Both the position numbers and the translations under genes were made by a program. The notes under the pieces were generated by a model that made no database searches, was not told where the DNA came from, and saw nothing but the letters and a program-made list of their open reading frames with translations. A DNA stretch of 64,000 nt, taken from NCBI GenBank assembly GCA_023055355.1, contig JALJCS010000015.1, positions 21,379,516-21,443,515 of the forward strand, read 5' to 3'. Of this stretch, positions 10,934 through 22,540 are shown in pieces; positions within the stretch are counted from its first letter, which is position 1, and every line of letters starts with the position of its first letter. This DNA comes from Agelaius tricolor. Lineage: Eukaryota > Chordata > Aves > Passeriformes > Icteridae.

Positions 10934-11710
10934 CCGGGAGCCGGGGCTGCAGTTCGGCATGGCAGGGCTCGGGGGCACACCGGGCTCGGGGGCACGGCAG
11001 GGCTCAGGGGCACTGCTGGGCAGCCTCAGAAGGGCAGGGCTGGCCGACAGCGCGGCTCCCACCACGGATTCTGGGGGAAATGAGAAGGTTCCTGGCCGTG
11101 TAGGCTCCAGGAGGGAGGCCCTGAGCGTTTATTCACTTGGGGTTCTCAGAAACCTGCAGGGTGGTAAACCAGAAATGTTGGAAACCTCAGAGGTCATTAA
11201 AGACCTCTCAAACTATACAAATATAGTAGCAAAACCTCATTAATTCTTGCAGGCCTTCTGGACATTGGTTCCCCCTTCCTCTCCTCTGGAGTCCCTGTTT
11301 TCTCACAATTTTTGACAGTTAAAGACAAACTTGCATCTTTCAGCTTTCAGAATTCCAACGCAGTGACCACAATAAATGTGAGAGCAGTTGGGAGCAACAA
11401 ATATTCAGTTCATAAACCCACACAAAATTAGATGATGTTAGCTAAGCTAATAGCAGTTCTGTTCTCTGAGTGGTTGTCCTAACCCTGCCTCTGCTTCTTG
11501 CAGAACTCCCAAAGATTCAGATTTCTGAAGACAGAGGAACTTGTTGGCAGTGACACAGGATCCTCTATCTTGTTATTAGAGGTTTGTGGGGCCTCCTTTG
11601 GTGATGGTACAAGCCAAGCAGTTTTCCATGTTTTTTTCAGCGGTTTCCCAGGATTCATCTCACTGCCTTCACCGGTGCCACTGCCTTGCCTGCCATTTGC
11701 TGCTGTTGTG
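10934..11710. other. unique non-coding DNA between repeats
   Basis: No gene is supported. It starts GC-rich at the edge of minisatellite B and becomes AT-richer from about 11150. Confidence 0.6.
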
Positions 11711-11885
11711 TTGGAATCATGGACTCATGCAATGGTTTGGGTTGGAAGGGACCTTAAAGCTCATTCCCTGCCCTTCCCCTGTCCCAGGTGGCTCCAGGCC
11801 CTGCCCAGCCTGGCCTTGCCCCCTTCCAGGAAGGGGGAGGCCGCAGCCTTTCTGGGCTGTTCCCTTTCAAGCTCCAGAGCTGAAA
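11711..11885 (-). mobile_element. CR1 LINE 3' fragment
   Basis: On the minus strand this is a CR1 tail. The plus strand shows 'ggaatcatggactcatgcaa', 'tggtttgggttggaagggac', 'cttaaagctcattcc' and then 'ccagcctggccttgccccc'. It is 5'-truncated and close to the songbird CR1 consensus type. It lies 100 bp left of minisatellite C. Confidence 0.85.
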
Positions 11886-11984
11886 TTCATCACCCGGCTG
11901 CAGTGGAGGTGTGGGAACCCCGATGGCCGTGCTCAGAGTGACCTCTGGGGCCACTGCTGCCCTGCCCGCTGCCAAGGGCAGCTG

Positions 11985-12560
11985 CTGCTGCTGCTGCTGC
12001 AGGAGCAGGGATGTTGAGGGTGCTCGTTTCCACAGCTGGCTTTGCTGCTGCTGCTGCTGGAGCAGGGATGTTGAGGTGCTCGTTTCCACAGCTGGCTTTG
12101 CTGCTGCTGGAGCAGGGATATTGAGGATGCTCGTTTCCACAGCTGGCTTTGCTGCTGCAGGAGCAGGGATATTGAGGGTGCTCGTTTCCACAGCTGGCTT
12201 TGCTGCTGCAGGAGCAGGGATGTTGAGGTGCTCGTTTCCACAGCTGGCTTTGCTGCTGCTGCTGCTGCAGGAGCAGGGATATTGAGGTGCTCGTTTCCAC
12301 AGCTGGCTTTGCTGCTGCAGGAGCAGGGATGTTGAGGTGCTCGTTTCCACAGCTGGCTTTGCTGCTGCTGCTGGAGCAGGGATGTTGAGGGTGCTCGTTT
12401 CCACAGCTGGCTTTGCTGCTGCTGCTGCTGGAGCAGGGATGTTGAGGGTGCTCGTTTCCACAGCTGGCTTTGCTGCTGCTGGAGCAGGGATGTTGAGGGT
12501 GCTCGTTTCCACAGCTGGCTTTGCTGCTGCTGGAGCAGGGATGTCGATGTTTCCACAGCC
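11985..12560. repeat. minisatellite C, about 11 units with inner CTG microsatellite
   Basis: Each unit is 'ggagcagggatgttgagggt' + 'gctcgtttccacagctggct' + 'ttgctgctgct', about 46-58 bp. Length varies mainly through the number of CTG triplets (about 2 to 6). Ten units contain the E-box CAGCTG, the first at 12033 and the last at 12512. The final unit is degraded (cacagccagc). Minus-strand frames of 136-287 codons rich in Q, S, C and A run through the array, and the largest continues into the CR1, which shows they are not genes. Confidence 0.95.
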
Positions 12561-15500
12561 AGCTTTTCCTCTGGCCAGCTGGAGGTTATCAGGGCCAGAG
12601 CTGCTCCCCAGCCTCATAAACCTCGTGCACTATTCGGAGTCATGACTCTCACCCTGAGCCGCCGGTGCTGTTCCCTGGGACAGCTAATCCCTCAGCGTGC
12701 CTGCTGGAAGCTGCTGTATTGATTTCTGCCTCTCTCTAAACCTCAGTTGTGTTCAGTGCTTGTTAGACATCTGAAGGAATATCCAGTGGGCTCCAGGGGC
12801 AGCCAGGGAGTGGGGCACAGGCAGCAGGGCCAGGGATGTTTGCATCAGGCTGGAGATGTGCCAACAGGAAGGTGGCAGTGGGACCCCTGAGCCCCAGTAA
12901 AGCTCTGGGACAAGATTTAAACTAGCTCGACACCGCTGGCTCACTCTGTAATCATTGATAAGTAGGTTTTTATGTGTTGGGCTTCGGGGATTTGATGGTC
13001 CTCTGAGGCAGGTTTAGGGCAGTGGATGCCCTTTGCAAGCTGTGCCCAGATGCATGTGCAAGGGAGCCACTGCTGGGCACTTTTCTTCATTTTACTCCCT
13101 GCAAGTCACAAGAAACCTCTGAATTCCAAGCCCCTGTTGGCAGGATATGCATGGCTCTCTGGAAGCACATTTGGGCTGGATCTGTTGGATTTCCAGTCCT
13201 TGGGACCTGTCATGGTGCCCAGTGTCACCCTCTGCCACGTACCCCGTTCCCAGACTGACACAGCTCCAAAGAGCTCCTTTATGTGGAGGGAGCAGTGGGT
13301 GATTAGGGAGGCTGTGTGGACACTGGAATTGAAGCTTAGAGCCAGGATGAGAGGGCTGAAAGAGGCAAAAAGAAGGATTTAGCATATTTTTAATTAAAAT
13401 AACAAGCTGGGACCTGTCACTACATAGATTCCTTTGTATCCAGAGTTCCTTTCCCTCTTTTCATCTTTGACTTTTCAGATTAGGCACTCTCAGAGCAGGG
13501 ATCACACTTTCCTCTGATCTGGAAAATGCCTGGCATGCTTTGAGGGCTGGCATTGTCTATGCAATAATGAAATAACCACAGTTTTGGTCTCATTGCTGTC
13601 TAACTCCTATCTGCCATCGTCATGAGATAGGGCTTGCAATAATTGCACCTACACTTACATTATACTTTTGGTTGTTCACAAATTAATTCTCATACCGCTC
13701 TGAGATCAGAACTGGTACAGCTGCTCTGTGATTTGGGATGAACACACAGAGATGTAGCTTTTTCTCCCCAAAAGTGGTGGTGCCTGCTGTGTCATGGTGA
13801 GCTGCATAAACACAAAATTCATCCCTGTTTGAGCATTTTATACTTAGTGGGGCGTTAGGAAAAGTGGCTGATCTGTCATGTTCTTTATTTATGTTAAATT
13901 AAAAATTAGTAGATTTAGCCAGATTTTGCTCTATTAAACACAGATAGGCTGGTTAAAAGCGACCCTATCAATCAAAAAGGTGATTTTATCACATGATTTA
14001 AAATTTGTTCCAACAGTGGCACAACCCAGAAAAGATCACAACCCAGATCTAAACAAAGCTTGACCCTCCATCCATGTAATTTAGCATAAAACCCTGAAAA
14101 GAAGCAAAGCAAACTGAAGTAATTGCAAAATACAAATTTTAATAGACCTAATCCCCAGGAGGATCTCTGCCAGGGGAGTTGCATTTGGATTTGTTTGTAC
14201 AGATGAGTCTGAATGGCACTTGAGTGCTGGTTTAGAGCTGCTCCCGGGCCGTGCTGGGAGAGGTGCTCCTGGTGCAAAGCAGGAGCAGGAGGTGTGTGCT
14301 GGAGCCTGGAGGTTTCTGAGGAATAACCTTCTGCTCCCTGCTTTCCCCTCTCTCACAGTCCCCCCTCCCACGGTCTGTGTGCCGCTGGTTTGCCCAGGGG
14401 TCACTCACTGCTTTGGGCACAGCTGCTGTCCATGGACATCCTTCTGCTCCTGTGGCTTCCAGCCTCAGCAGCCATGGGAGGGGAGGAAGCAGGAGTCTGT
14501 CACTCAGACCTCTGCCATTAATTTCGATTTTCCCCTGTTTGTTACATATCTTCATGAGGTAAATCCTGAGTTGTTCTGGATATTGCATTCTCTGTTGGTG
14601 GTGGCACTTTCCTGCCTTCGTTCCACCTTCCTGGAGCACCAGCCCGGGGCCCCATCAGGCTTCATCTTCCCTCCTTGTGTTTTCAATTTGCCAAATCCAG
14701 CCTTGTGTGTTGGTGCCACTCTACAAAATACACTGTGTCATTTATAGCCTCATCTTGGCCTTAGGATTTTACCTCTTCACAAATTCACCAAGGTGGGAAT
14801 CCAAACACCTTCCCTGTCCCTAGCTGGTGGAGGCTCAGCTAAGCAAGATTCAGCAAACATAACTTTGGGTTTCATATCATATTTCTTTCCTTAAACTACT
14901 TGCAGCTACTTACAAATTTATTAATCAATTTTCATGTTCCCTGGGCACAATTCACAGGGACTTTGCTGCCCAGCTGTGCACCCTGTATCTGTGTGAGACC
15001 ACCAATGTTGGATTCTGATCACACCTCTCTTCTGCATCACGTTCCATTGCAGACTCCTTGGTCAGACTGTCCTGCCTTTTCTTTTCTGAAGCTTTCAGAC
15101 ATGACTAGTTTTGCCACTTAAGTATTTTCATCCCTCTGATTAGAGGTTTTGTTCTGTTTTAATATTTGTCAAGCACTAATGGTCACTGGGTGTTGCTTTT
15201 AATTGCAACATCTGCTCCAGCTGTAGAGGAGTAGAAATAGTCTCAGCCGTGTGCATAGGTCAAAGATTTGGCCACTTTTTCTCTAAACTGAGTCCAGGCA
15301 ACTTATTTCTCCAAAGCTGCTGGTCTAAGCCAGCACTTTTATTGTGGAGATGAAAGGTGAGTGCCAGGTTGTGGGGCTGCCGAGCCTCTCCATCTCCTTT
15401 CCCCATTAGCAACTGGGAGCGGAGCGGGCAGGTGGAGCAGGCTGAGCGTGCCTTTGCAACACCACCTAAAATCACGTTTGATTTGCTCCTTTGATGGCAT

Positions 15501-16409
15501 GTTCACAGTTATCTTGCCACGACTCTGATCTTCTCCAGCTGCATGGCCCTTTAAATCCCCCATTTCAAATAGGAAGGAGAAAGCGATTTGGTGGAGCCCT
15601 TCCCATCCTTCGGATCCGCGCTCTTATTAAGGCTCATATCTATTACTTTCTTCCTTTCTGAAGGAGTCAGCTTGATTCAGTACTTTTGGGACTTGGTGAC
15701 ATTAATGTATCTGTTTTATGTAACACGGAGTCATTATTAACAGAATCCTAGATCATAAAAAAAGGGCTAACGAGAGACAAGGAGGGTTTTTCCCCTTGAA
15801 GCTCGTAGCAGCGGTGCCGCGGAGAGGCCGGGGTCAGGGAGCTGCCGCCTGATTGGGCGCGGGGCCGCCGCAGTGGCATTTCTGCAGTTTCATCAGAAAG
15901 TCTAAATAATCCATGTGAAAGCCCAGGGTTATTTACAGGAGCCAGATCCGTGCTGCCAGAGCAGCGAGACACCGGAGCATCGCCTTGGCCCTGGGTGTTG
16001 GTGCTGGGACACCGCTGCTGCTGCTGCTGCTGGGCCTCGCTGCTGGGCAGGAGCTGCAGCCACGCACACAGGAGTCCGAGAGTTCAAAAGAGACCAAGAA
16101 ATGACCCGAGGAGGGGAAAGTGGCAGGGACCCAGGGGCTGCTTAGTGCTGCTCCGGGAAGGAGTAAGGGTGGGAACTTATCACTGATGTGTGCAGGGCAG
16201 GGCAGGGCTGCTGCTCCCCTCTGGCACCCCAAATGCTCTCCCAACATGGAGCTGTTCCCTCTTCATTTTCTGTGTTTGAGCACAGGTTGCCCTTAAGCCA
16301 GGAGAAGAAACTGGAGCTGAGCTTGTGGGTCTCAGAGGGCTCTGACCCAGAGAACCTGCAGTGAGAAGGGGCTGAAGCAGCCGTGGAAGCTTTGGTAGTC
16401 TCCTCATCC
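12561..16409. other. unique non-coding DNA, no gene seen
   Basis: No coding region can be supported; the longest frames (175 and 135 codons near 14220-14750) overlap on opposite strands and match nothing. Three parts look like possible conserved elements, all AT-rich with homeodomain cores and free of repeats: 13560-13700, 13850-14000 and 15560-15770. A GC-rich stretch with about ten CpGs lies at 15805-15875. Confidence 0.55.
16014..16033. repeat. short (CTG)n microsatellite
   Basis: Six to seven CTG triplets lie in tandem, followed by an imperfect continuation (ctcgctgctggg). It is a short, probably stable array. Confidence 0.85.
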
Positions 16410-16575
16410 TGGAATCACAGAATCCCAGACTGGTTTGGGTGGGAAGGGCTCATCTTGTTCCACCACGGGCAGGGACACCTTCCATTAGCTCCAAACCCCA
16501 TCCAGCCTGGCCTTGGACACTTCTAGGGATGGGGCAGCCACAGCTTCCCTGGGCAAATGTCCTTTGGGATTGCCC
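16410..16575 (-). mobile_element. CR1 LINE 3' fragment
   Basis: The plus strand begins 'ggaatcacagaatcccagac', the complement of a CR1 3' end with its repeated octamer. It continues through 'tggtttgggtgggaagggct' and 'ccagcctggccttggacact'. It is 5'-truncated. The intact octamer-like end suggests a fairly young copy. Confidence 0.88.
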
Positions 16576-19027
16576 AGGACCTCAGAAGGCTGGCAGGAAG
16601 CAAGCAAGCTGTGCCAGAGAGATTACCAGCCAATCCATTTGTACAGGATAAGAATTTAATAATTTTTTCTACCTTCAAGTTTTAAACTTATTTACAGGGA
16701 GCTGGAATGCCTCCTTTGCTGTTTATATTGCTGTTTTAATATTTTTCCTTTTCTTAGTGAATGGTTTTGTTTTATATAAATTGACACGTGAGTATTTGGG
16801 GAGGGGGAAGACTATGGATGTTTCCTTTAAGGTTTTATTAAAGAATCACACACTCTTATAAAATGGCATAAAAAAACCAGCAACTACACCATGCACAGCA
16901 TGACCAGCTCCATTCCAGCCATTTCAGGAGCGTGTTGGGTGATCATTGTGACGTGGTTCATGTCTTTGGCACGTGACAGCACAGCCCCAGAGGCACAGCC
17001 CTGCCTCCTGAGCCTGCACAGCCACACGCCTGTGGCTCGCTGGGTCACTTCCCTGCCCGGGCATCCAGCAAGGATGTGTGGGGTTTTTCAGAGCATACCA
17101 TGACCCAAACCTAGAGGTCAAACTGGTGAAATCTTGAGATACTCCCATCTTGGAAGTCTGCAGACTCTGAGAGCCACTCAGGTGAGGTGCTGAGCTGGTT
17201 TCTAGGTTAGGAACTCCAAACTCAGGTCCATCCTGCTCTCTTGATTTAGAATTCATTTTATTATTAATTTTAGATATTAAGTAAAACAAACCTGTCAGAT
17301 ACTTCTTAAGTTACATGTCAGTTCCACCAAAGGTTTGACAGACAAACTCTTGACTATTGTTCTCTTCTGCACACGTAAGAATTCTCTTTTATATCTGTTT
17401 TCTTCATTCTGTTCCTGAAGGAGAACAGTCAGGAGCACGAGCTCCCCCTCATCTGGGGGAACTGGAATCAGGACACATGTTGTCAGGAAACCACCTCTCT
17501 TGCTGGTTCATGACATTTTGCATCTGGCTGAGATCTTAGAGCAGTGCCTGGGCTTCCTCTCTTCCCTCTCAGCAGTTCTCCTTGCGAGGGGTGGTGTAAG
17601 GAATTAATCTGCTGTAATTCTGCTCTTTGCAGAAACCAGATTTCTGACAAAGGAAGGACAAGCCTGCAGCTGAGCTTGCCATGGGGACCACTCCCAGATG
17701 GTGTTTGGGTTTGGAGCTCCGTGGCCAGGCTGGGATGTGAGCGCGGGGCCCCGAGGTGCCACAGAGCTGGGTGTAGGTGCATGCAGGGTTAGAGGGCATG
17801 GGAAATAAAACCCCTGTCATGGCTATGAGCTGGGCTCCCTAAAGCGCAGATTTGACACAAATATGTATAGACTATTAAAACTTATGTCGTTCCTATTTTC
17901 CTTGGAATTCTGGTTTCTGAAACTCGGTGATTTCCACCACAACCACAAACATTGGGAAGGATTTTTAACAGAAGGCTGAGCTGGGTATGGCTGTGAACAG
18001 GAACTCCAAGGAAGCCACCAAGTTGGATGAATAAAACCTTCCCAACAAAATCTTGGGTCATCAGCTCTAGGCTTGGGTGAGATGGTGGAAAACCCCTGTC
18101 TGGACCCCAATGTGGGCCCCAAACCCAGCTGAGCTTGCAAATGGCTGCATTGGTTCTCTGGGCAAAGCACATCCAGAGCTGCTGGATGTGTTCAGTGTGA
18201 GCCCTTCTTTCAATTTGCTTTGAGATTAGACTTGGCCGCAAGGTCACAGCCTAGGGGGAAATTTTGGAACAATTTTCAAAGCAGTTAACTTGGACATTTT
18301 TCAAGTATTTAAATGCAAATACAAATGAATAAATAATTTATGCTTGCTTTAACTGAAAAATATTTTAGTTTAAGAATACACAAATTGTCCCACGTTTAGT
18401 ATGGGCTGTCTATGGAGCAGCTGGCAGCTGGGAAAAGCAAGTTCTAAACCTGGGAAAGTGGCCACGCAGTGCTCAGTACCTTCCAGTTGTGTTTACCTTT
18501 GTATCTGTTGCTTTGACTGGGCTGTTAGGGAGCGAAGGAAACCGTGGCAGTACAATAATGTGCACTTTAAAAAAAATTATAGAACCTATTACAACATTGT
18601 TTAAAAATCATTATTATATTGTAATGGAGTTAAATGCTGTGTTTATGTAAGGCTTTAATTCCTGAGGAATTCCAGACTGTGGGGCCAGGCTAATGTGACA
18701 AAATACTGAACTCAGAGACATGTGTGTTCATGGCAAAGGCTCCTGCAGGGACCCAGACAGAGAGGGAAATAATTTATTTTCAGAAAAGCAGTTTTTAAAA
18801 TTTGCAAAGCTATGTTAAATGGAAGAGATTGAATAAAAGTGAAGATGTTTTAGAAAAATTAGAAGAAAATAAAATCACTACATTTTGTTAGCAAGGTTTT
18901 CTTTTGAAACAGAACTTTTTTAAAAACCCCATAGTCCAAATGAAAAGTTTTGCTTGTGTCAAACTAAATATTCTTATAAAATTCAAGGACAGGAGTGACA
19001 GGACAAGGGGAAATGGCTTCTCACTAT
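16576..19027. other. unique non-coding DNA, no gene seen
   Basis: Mostly AT-rich unique sequence. 18240-18660 and 18760-18990 are especially AT-rich with many ATTA/TAAT cores but no clear motif cluster. No frame above 121 codons occurs and none is recognisable. Confidence 0.6.
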
Positions 19028-19246
19028 CGGAGGGCAGGGATAGATGGGATATTAAGAAGGAATCCTTCCCTGGGAGGGTGGTGAGGCCCTGGGACAGGGT
19101 GCCCAGAGAAGCCCCTGGATGCGTGGAAGCATCCGAGGCCAGGCTGGACAGGGCCTGGAGGGCCCTGGGACAGTGGGAGGTGTCCCTGCCATGACAGGGG
19201 GTGGGATGACGTGGGCTTTAAGGTCCCTTCCCACCCAAAAAGTTGT
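19028..19246 (+). mobile_element. CR1 LINE 3' fragment
   Basis: Same block order as the copy at 6530: 'gatgggatattaagaagg', 'gggacagggtgcccagagaa', 'gaggccaggctggacagg', 'ctgggacagtgggaggtg', 'gctttaaggtcccttcccac'. The terminal octamers are lost. It is 5'-truncated. Confidence 0.88.
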
Positions 19247-20050
19247 GTGTTTTCATGGTTGGTTGCATACGTCAGGAAACCCCTGTGATTTTGGTGGCAC
19301 GGTGTGAGTTTGGGAGCACATTTGCCTATGCTGGTGCTGAGGAGCCATGCAGAGGGAAGGCAGAGCTGCGTGAGGGGACTGGCTCCTCCTGCCACAGGCT
19401 TCCCCATAACCGGGGGAGAATCAGCCTCCCTCCTGGCTCCTACTCCTCCATGTAAGCCAGTGGTGCCATCCCTTGTGTCCTGCGTGTGGGAGGGCAGGGG
19501 CTCTCCTGCCCATCAGCTCGAGCTGGAACTCGGCACTGGCTGCTCAGCAGGGTCCTGGGGAACCCAGAGAGTCTCAGCTTGCCATGAAAAACAAAGACTG
19601 ACTGATTTAAAATAGTGGTGCCAGAATCCTAACAAGATTATTTAACTTTTAAGGGGGGGGTGGGAGAACATTTTTTCATGCATTTTTATTGATTTTCAGT
19701 ATGGTACAGAACCCAGCCATGTGCAGCAGTAACGCAGGCAAAGATACAATCATTGAAAAGCAATTACAGCTCCAGCAGCCAGCTCTGGGCTGTGGCTGCT
19801 CACCCAGCCCCTCGCTCCTGCTCAGGCCCCCTCAGGAGCACACTCAGGGTAAAAACAACCAGGATTTCAAATGTACCAATTCCATGTCCTGCTGCAGTGC
19901 TCTGCTGGGGGATTTCCTCCTAGAGGTACTGGGGATGTCGCTTTCCCCTCAGTGCCTGTTGGTCCAGCCTCTTCCCAAGCCAGGAGCCCAGGCAGGACCT
20001 GACCCAGAGAGGCCCCCAGTCAGCCCCAGCAACCAGAGCAGCTCCTTGTC
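19247..20050. other. unique non-coding DNA, no gene seen
   Basis: GC-rich on the left and AT-richer around 19620-19700, with a short G run near 19652. The 198-codon frame at 19689-20285 crosses into the following CR1 and is not a gene. Confidence 0.6.
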
Positions 20051-20235
20051 GTACAATCCCAGAATGGTTTGGGCTGGAAGGGACCTCAGGGCTTATCCTG
20101 TCCCACCCCTGCCATGGGCAGGCACCTTCCACTATCCCAGGGTGCTCCAAGTCCTGTCCAGCCTGCCCTTGCACAGTTCCAGGGCTGGGGCAATACCTGG
20201 CCACATCCTGATGTGTCTCAGCCTCTCCATGGGGG
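20051..20235 (-). mobile_element. CR1 LINE 3' fragment
   Basis: Minus-strand CR1 tail beginning 'gtacaatcccagaatggttt', then 'gggctggaagggacctcagg', 'cactatcccagggtgctcca' and 'cagcctgcccttgcacag'. It is 5'-truncated. Confidence 0.88.
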
Positions 20236-20754
20236 ATCTGTGTCCCTTCCTCAGTCCCTCACAGAGCAGCCCCAGTGCTCAATAAACGGCTTCATTTGCT
20301 GTGTGAAGCAGGGCTGCCATCGATGGTGGGTCTGTGCTGGGGGGACATGGGGACACAGGCCCAGCCACGTGTGTGCCAGCCCTTGTGAGCAATGGAGTGT
20401 AAAAACCAAATAACCAAAAACCTCTCTAGCATTGTGAAAGTTTTATGGTCATTTTTCCAATTACATAATAGAGTTCATAATCTGTTATGAATTAGCATAA
20501 ATCAAAATCAGCCCACAATTAAGAAAATAAGTTAAATTGCATTTTGTGAAGCATTGTTCTGTCTGAACAGTTTGCTCTCATGCTGCTAACCTGACAAATT
20601 CGGTAATTCACAGCATCCTCCTTGAAATCAGTTGGAATTACTGAGGTTTGACAACAGCTTGTACGTACAGGTTACAACAGCCTTGGGTGCTGCAGGCGGG
20701 CTGGTTTCAGGAAAGCAGAGTGTCCTTCAAAAGCCAAACTGCTGAGTCTGTGTA
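20236..20754. other. unique AT-rich non-coding DNA
   Basis: The 20400-20660 stretch is strongly AT-rich, with ATTA-type cores and no repeats. No gene is supported. It sits between two CR1 tails of opposite orientation. Confidence 0.55.
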
Positions 20755-20962
20755 AGGTTGGGTATTGGGAGAAATTCCTTCCAGGAAAGGGCTGTCCAGC
20801 CCTGGCACAGCTGCCCAGGGCAGCGGTGGAGTTCCCATCCCTGGAGGGATTTAAAACCCTGGGGACATGGGGCAGTGGTGGCCATGGCACTGCTGGGAAA
20901 TGGCTGGACTCAATCAGCTATGGGACCTTTTCCAACCCAAAGGATTCTGTGCTTCTTCTGAA
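20755..20962 (+). mobile_element. CR1 LINE 3' fragment, different subfamily
   Basis: Plus-strand CR1 tail with 'gggtattgggagaaattcct', 'gcccagggcagcggtggag', 'catccctggagggattt' and 'ggaccttttccaacccaaag'. The 'ggtggag..catccctggaggg' block differs from the other copies, indicating another CR1 subfamily. It is 5'-truncated. Confidence 0.88.
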
Positions 20963-21148
20963 GGGAATCACCACCCAGAGATGTCAGGAACATCACCAGC
21001 TTAGCAAGCAGAATTTATGGATGTTTTGGTGATCATCATGGTATCGCCAGATGCTGTCAGGAGTGATGTTCAAATGACAACAGGAGACAAGAAGCAGCAA
21101 AGAGCATGTTTTCATCACCTGCTCTCCAGGTCTGGCTGTGGCTGCTGG

Positions 21149-21237
21149 GCAGCAGGGCTGGCACAGGGCAGCAGGGGCTGGCACAGGGCAGCAGGGGCTG
21201 GCACAGGGCATCAGGGCTGGCACAGGGCAGCAGGGCT
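21149..21237. repeat. short minisatellite, 4-5 units of about 20 bp
   Basis: Units of 'gcacagggcagcaggggctg' repeat four to five times with single-base length changes (gggg or ggg; one unit reads CATCAG). It lies 700 bp left of the large 20-bp array, but the unit sequence is unrelated. Confidence 0.9.
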
Positions 21238-21940
21238 GTCCCTGCTCTCATCTTGGCCATTCCCAATGTGGTTCCTGTGCCCAGGGAGGGCAGGGGTGCA
21301 GGGAGGGCACAGCTGTGTCCTTGCTGCTGGCTCTGGGCTGTGGCTGGGAGAGAGGGATGTGCTCTGTGCTGCGTTCCACGGCTCCGCAGCAGCGATGCAG
21401 CCTTGGGGTGTCAGCCCCCGGATCCAGCAGATTTCTGTAAATTTGTGGGTTCCTGTGACGGAGCAGGGAGTGTGGCAGAGCCCCTGGCCCGGCTCGCTCA
21501 CACACGGCATCCTCAGGGCCAGGCCTGCAGCTCCTGCCTCCTCCAGCGCCTCCACGGGTATTTCTGACAAAGAAAGAGTCCGTGAGCCCTCACTTGTGAA
21601 ACAAAGGCCTAATGAAAGGGCCGGGCTGCCCCGGCTGGCAGTGGCTGTAATTCTTGGCAGGGTGTGACATGCCCATCCTCTCGAATTAGCGCGGGGCACG
21701 AGGAATTTGGCACGGTGCTAATTGCGATCAGACGGGAACAAGTGGCCTCAGTATGTGGGCACGTGGTGGGACAAAGGGACCCCGGCCTGCCAGGGGCAGG
21801 TGCTGCTGGCCTAGGCAGGCCTGGGGACCCCCCTTGTCCCCGTGCTGGCCAGCGGGACTCGGGTTCCATTTAGGGGGGCTTTGTTGGATGCTCTTTCTTT
21901 GCCATACAGGAACTCAGCTGGGGCAGAGTCAAGGCAGCTG
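21238..21940. other. unique GC-rich non-coding DNA
   Basis: GC-rich unique sequence with scattered CpGs (for example 21690-21790). No gene is supported. Overlapping frames on both strands have no recognisable domain. Confidence 0.55.
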
Positions 21941-22540
21941 CTGCTGGGGAGGCTCCTGCCATGCTGGGGAGGCTCCTGCCATGCCAGGAAAGCTCCTGCC
22001 ATGCTGTGGAAGCTCCTGCCATGCTGGGGAGGCTCCTGCCATGCTGGGGAGGCTCCTGCCATGCTGGGGAAGCTCCTGCCATGCTGGGACAGCTCCTGCC
22101 ATGCTGGGGAGGCTCCTGCCATGCTGGGGAAGCTCCTGCCATGCCAGGGAAGCTCCTGCCATGCTGGGACAGCTCCTGCCATGCTGGGGAGGCTCCTGCC
22201 ATGCTGGGGAGGCTCCTGCCATGCCAGGGAAGCTCCTGCCATGCTGGGACAGCTCCTGCCATGCTGAGGAGGCTCCTGCCATGCCGGGGAAGCTCCTGCC
22301 CTGCTGGGGAGGCTCCTGCCATGCTGGGGAGGCTCCTGCCATGCTGGGGAAGCTCCTGCCATGCTGAGGAGGCTCCTGCCATGCTGGGGAAGCTCCTGCC
22401 ATGCTGGGAAGGCTCCTGTCGTGCTGGGGAGGCTCCTGCCATGCCAGGGAAGCTCCTGCCATGCTGGGGAGGCTCCTGCCATGCTGGGGAAGCTCCTGCC
22501 ATGCTGGGGAGGCTCCTGCCATGCTGGGGAGGCTCCTGCC
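21941..22540. repeat. minisatellite D, exactly 30 units of 20 bp
   Basis: The unit is 'atgctggggaggctcctgcc'. The array is 600 bp long and stays in register from end to end with no indel. Variation is by substitution only, at a few positions: GGGGAGG, GGGGAAG, GGGACAG, CCAGGGAAG, GAGGAGG. The four-unit block at 22081-22160 recurs at 22161-22240 with one difference, an 80-bp higher-order unit. As 20 is not a multiple of 3, all frames of one strand read the same 20-residue cycle. This explains the 366-codon minus frame and 234-codon plus frame, which are not genes. Confidence 0.97.

Noticed and set aside
10311..11243. 310-codon plus frame and 165-203-codon minus frames
   Set aside because: They follow the G-rich minisatellite B on both strands and start or end in unrelated unique DNA.
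11754..12617. 287-codon minus frame rich in Q, S, C, A
   Set aside because: It is generated by the stop-free units of minisatellite C and continues through a CR1 tail; the other two minus frames are also open.
21941..22540. Regular short repeats resembling a CRISPR array
   Set aside because: Units are contiguous with no spacers, and the DNA is vertebrate.
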